DNA of 32,976 nt. Source: Flavobacteriales bacterium (lineage in GTDB: Bacteria; Bacteroidota; Bacteroidia; Flavobacteriales; Flavobacteriaceae). The first letter of the stretch is position 1. Each line of letters starts with the position of its first letter. Below the pieces are notes generated by a model. That model was not told where the DNA came from. It worked only from the letters and a program-made list of their open reading frames with translations, and did not search any database. The translations under genes and the position numbers were made by a program. Positions 32,311 to 32,976 of the stretch are shown in pieces. The stretch covers positions 1 through 32,976 of the forward strand of contig JAFLBT010000016.1 in assembly GCA_017302935.1 (NCBI GenBank), read 5' to 3'.

Positions 32311-32874
32311 ATGAAAGCAAAAATGTACACCCTTTTGGCTATTCTATTTACAGTTGTAAGCCAAGCCCAAGAAACAAAAACCATGCTAACGGATAGTGTT
32401 TTAAAACACAATAATCAGCAAGAAATAAAAACCAACGAAACTATTAAATCGTCTCAAGAAGCAGAAATAAAAGCTCAAAAAGCAGCCAAAAAAGCGGAAG
32501 AAAAAGCAGCGAAAGAAGCTGAAAGAGCCGCTAATCGTGTTGAAAAAGAAAAAAGAGCGGCTGAAAAACAAGCCAAACAATTGGCAAAAGATCAGAAAAA
32601 GCATGAAAAAGGAGTAAAGCAATTTGAAAAGCAACAAAAAAGAGTTGCTTCTGCTGAAAAGAGTGTTTCAAAAGCACAAGACAGATTAGCGAAAGAAAAA
32701 AAATCACTTCAAAAAAACATGGAGAGCCTTGAGAAGAAAAAAAGAAAAGGCAAACTAAGTGAAATTGAAATTCAAAAAGAGAACATCAACATCAGCAAAC
32801 AGCAAATTAAAGTCAAAGAATTAGAGCAGGATTTAGAAGACGCACAGAAAAAATTAGTAAAAACAAGAGGATAA
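32311..32874 (+). CDS. Secreted Lys/Glu/Ala-rich coiled-coil protein, unknown function
   Basis: 187 residues. Signal peptide about 1-20 (MKAKMYTLLAILFTVVSQAQ). The mature part from about residue 45 is a highly charged coiled coil with repeated short blocks (AEIKAQKAAKKAEEKAAKEA; EKSVSKAQDRLAKEKKSLQK). It has no cysteine, no membrane segment after the signal, and no catalytic motif. Location should be periplasmic or outer. I do not recognise a named family; low-complexity sequence makes similarity searches unreliable. Start is the ATG at 32311 (a second ATG at 32323 would shorten the signal). Single gene with a terminator. Confidence 0.75.
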   Translation: MKAKMYTLLAILFTVVSQAQETKTMLTDSVLKHNNQQEIKTNETIKSSQEAEIKAQKAAKKAEEKAAKEAERAANRVEKEKRAAEKQAKQLAKDQKKHEKGVKQFEKQQKRVASAEKSVSKAQDRLAKEKKSLQKNMESLEKKKRKGKLSEIEIQKENINISKQQIKVKELEQDLEDAQKKLVKTRG

Positions 32875-32880
32875 ATTTTG

Positions 32881-32913
32881 AAAACCACGCTGTAAAAAGT
32901 GTGGTTTTTTTTT
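32881..32913 (+). terminator. Terminator after the coiled-coil gene
   Basis: AAAACCAC (32881-32888) pairs with GTGGTTTT (32901-32908), extended by a G-T and a C-G pair, followed by a long T-run. A shorter T-run on the other strand could serve a converging gene. Confidence 0.8.
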
Positions 32914-32976
32914 ACCATCCAAAGCTTTTCTCTACCGCATGAAACCTTTTGTGAGCTTCAAGTAGATAAAATAAGT
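32912..32976 (-). CDS. Possible C-terminal end of a converging gene (partial)
   Basis: On the minus strand a frame is open from the window edge to a TAA at 32914-32912 and ends LLEAHKRFHAVEKSFGW. The mix of residues looks protein-like, and the bidirectional hairpin suits a converging pair. Only about 20 codons are visible, so chance cannot be excluded and no function can be given. Confidence 0.3.
   Translation of the reverse strand, partial: LFYLLEAHKRFHAVEKSFGW

Noticed and set aside
1-32976. Mobile element, prophage or genomic island
   Set aside because: No transposase, integrase, tRNA boundary, terminal repeats or composition shift seen; gene content is housekeeping.

Overview
This window is chromosomal core sequence from a member of the Bacteroidetes, most likely Flavobacteriaceae (Flavobacterium or a close relative). 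The DNA is AT-rich. Several genes are preceded by the Bacteroidetes -7 promoter element TAnnTTTG. The gene content is typical of the group: the type IX secretion protein PorT, a TamL-type lipoprotein, a DUF5686 outer-membrane protein, small TonB-C proteins, menaquinone methylation, and an AccD without zinc cysteines. I see no insertion sequence, prophage, CRISPR array, tRNA or rRNA. No gene-free stretch exceeds 300 bases.

Layout. 1-6195 is read on the minus strand: a K+-dependent membrane pyrophosphatase (hppA, cut by the window edge), soluble pyrophosphatase (ppa), a carboxypeptidase-regulatory/DUF5686 protein, and pyruvate dehydrogenase E1 beta (pdhB). 6459-13148 is read on the plus strand: etfB-etfA, then a run with very tight junctions holding a bifunctional-nuclease-domain protein, a nucleoside transporter with an extra N-terminal domain, a small zinc-ribbon membrane protein, thyA and two TonB-C proteins. 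13194-14960 holds a stand-alone CBM48 protein (minus), a 2TM protein with folA (plus), and a small membrane protein (minus). 15135-19881 holds ubiE-porT, a converging TrmH-family methyltransferase, and tamL interrupted by one in-frame TGA. 20000-23277 holds fbaA-accD and a converging FtsX/MacB-type permease. 23463-30546 holds purH and the cell-elongation operon mreB-mreC-mreD-mrdA-rodA. 30548-32197 is a minus-strand pair of exported nucleases, and 32311-32874 a secreted coiled-coil protein.

How the parts relate. The pyrophosphatases recycle PPi, one soluble and one coupling hydrolysis to ion pumping. ThyA and FolA form the dTMP/folate cycle, and the transporter in the thyA run would supply nucleosides. 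The exported nucleases could release nucleotides outside the cytoplasm. MreBCD, PBP2 and RodA make the rod-shaped wall. TamL, DUF5686 and PorT are envelope-biogenesis or secretion parts. FbaA, PdhB, AccD and EtfAB are central carbon and lipid metabolism.

I found no clearly new multi-gene system. The observations most worth checking are the single TGA inside tamL, two heptanucleotide repeat arrays that look like one family in opposite orientations, three junctions where a terminator and the next promoter are interleaved, the AccD lacking its zinc ribbon, a two-repeat TonB-C protein, and a small zinc-ribbon membrane protein locked between a nucleoside transporter and thyA.
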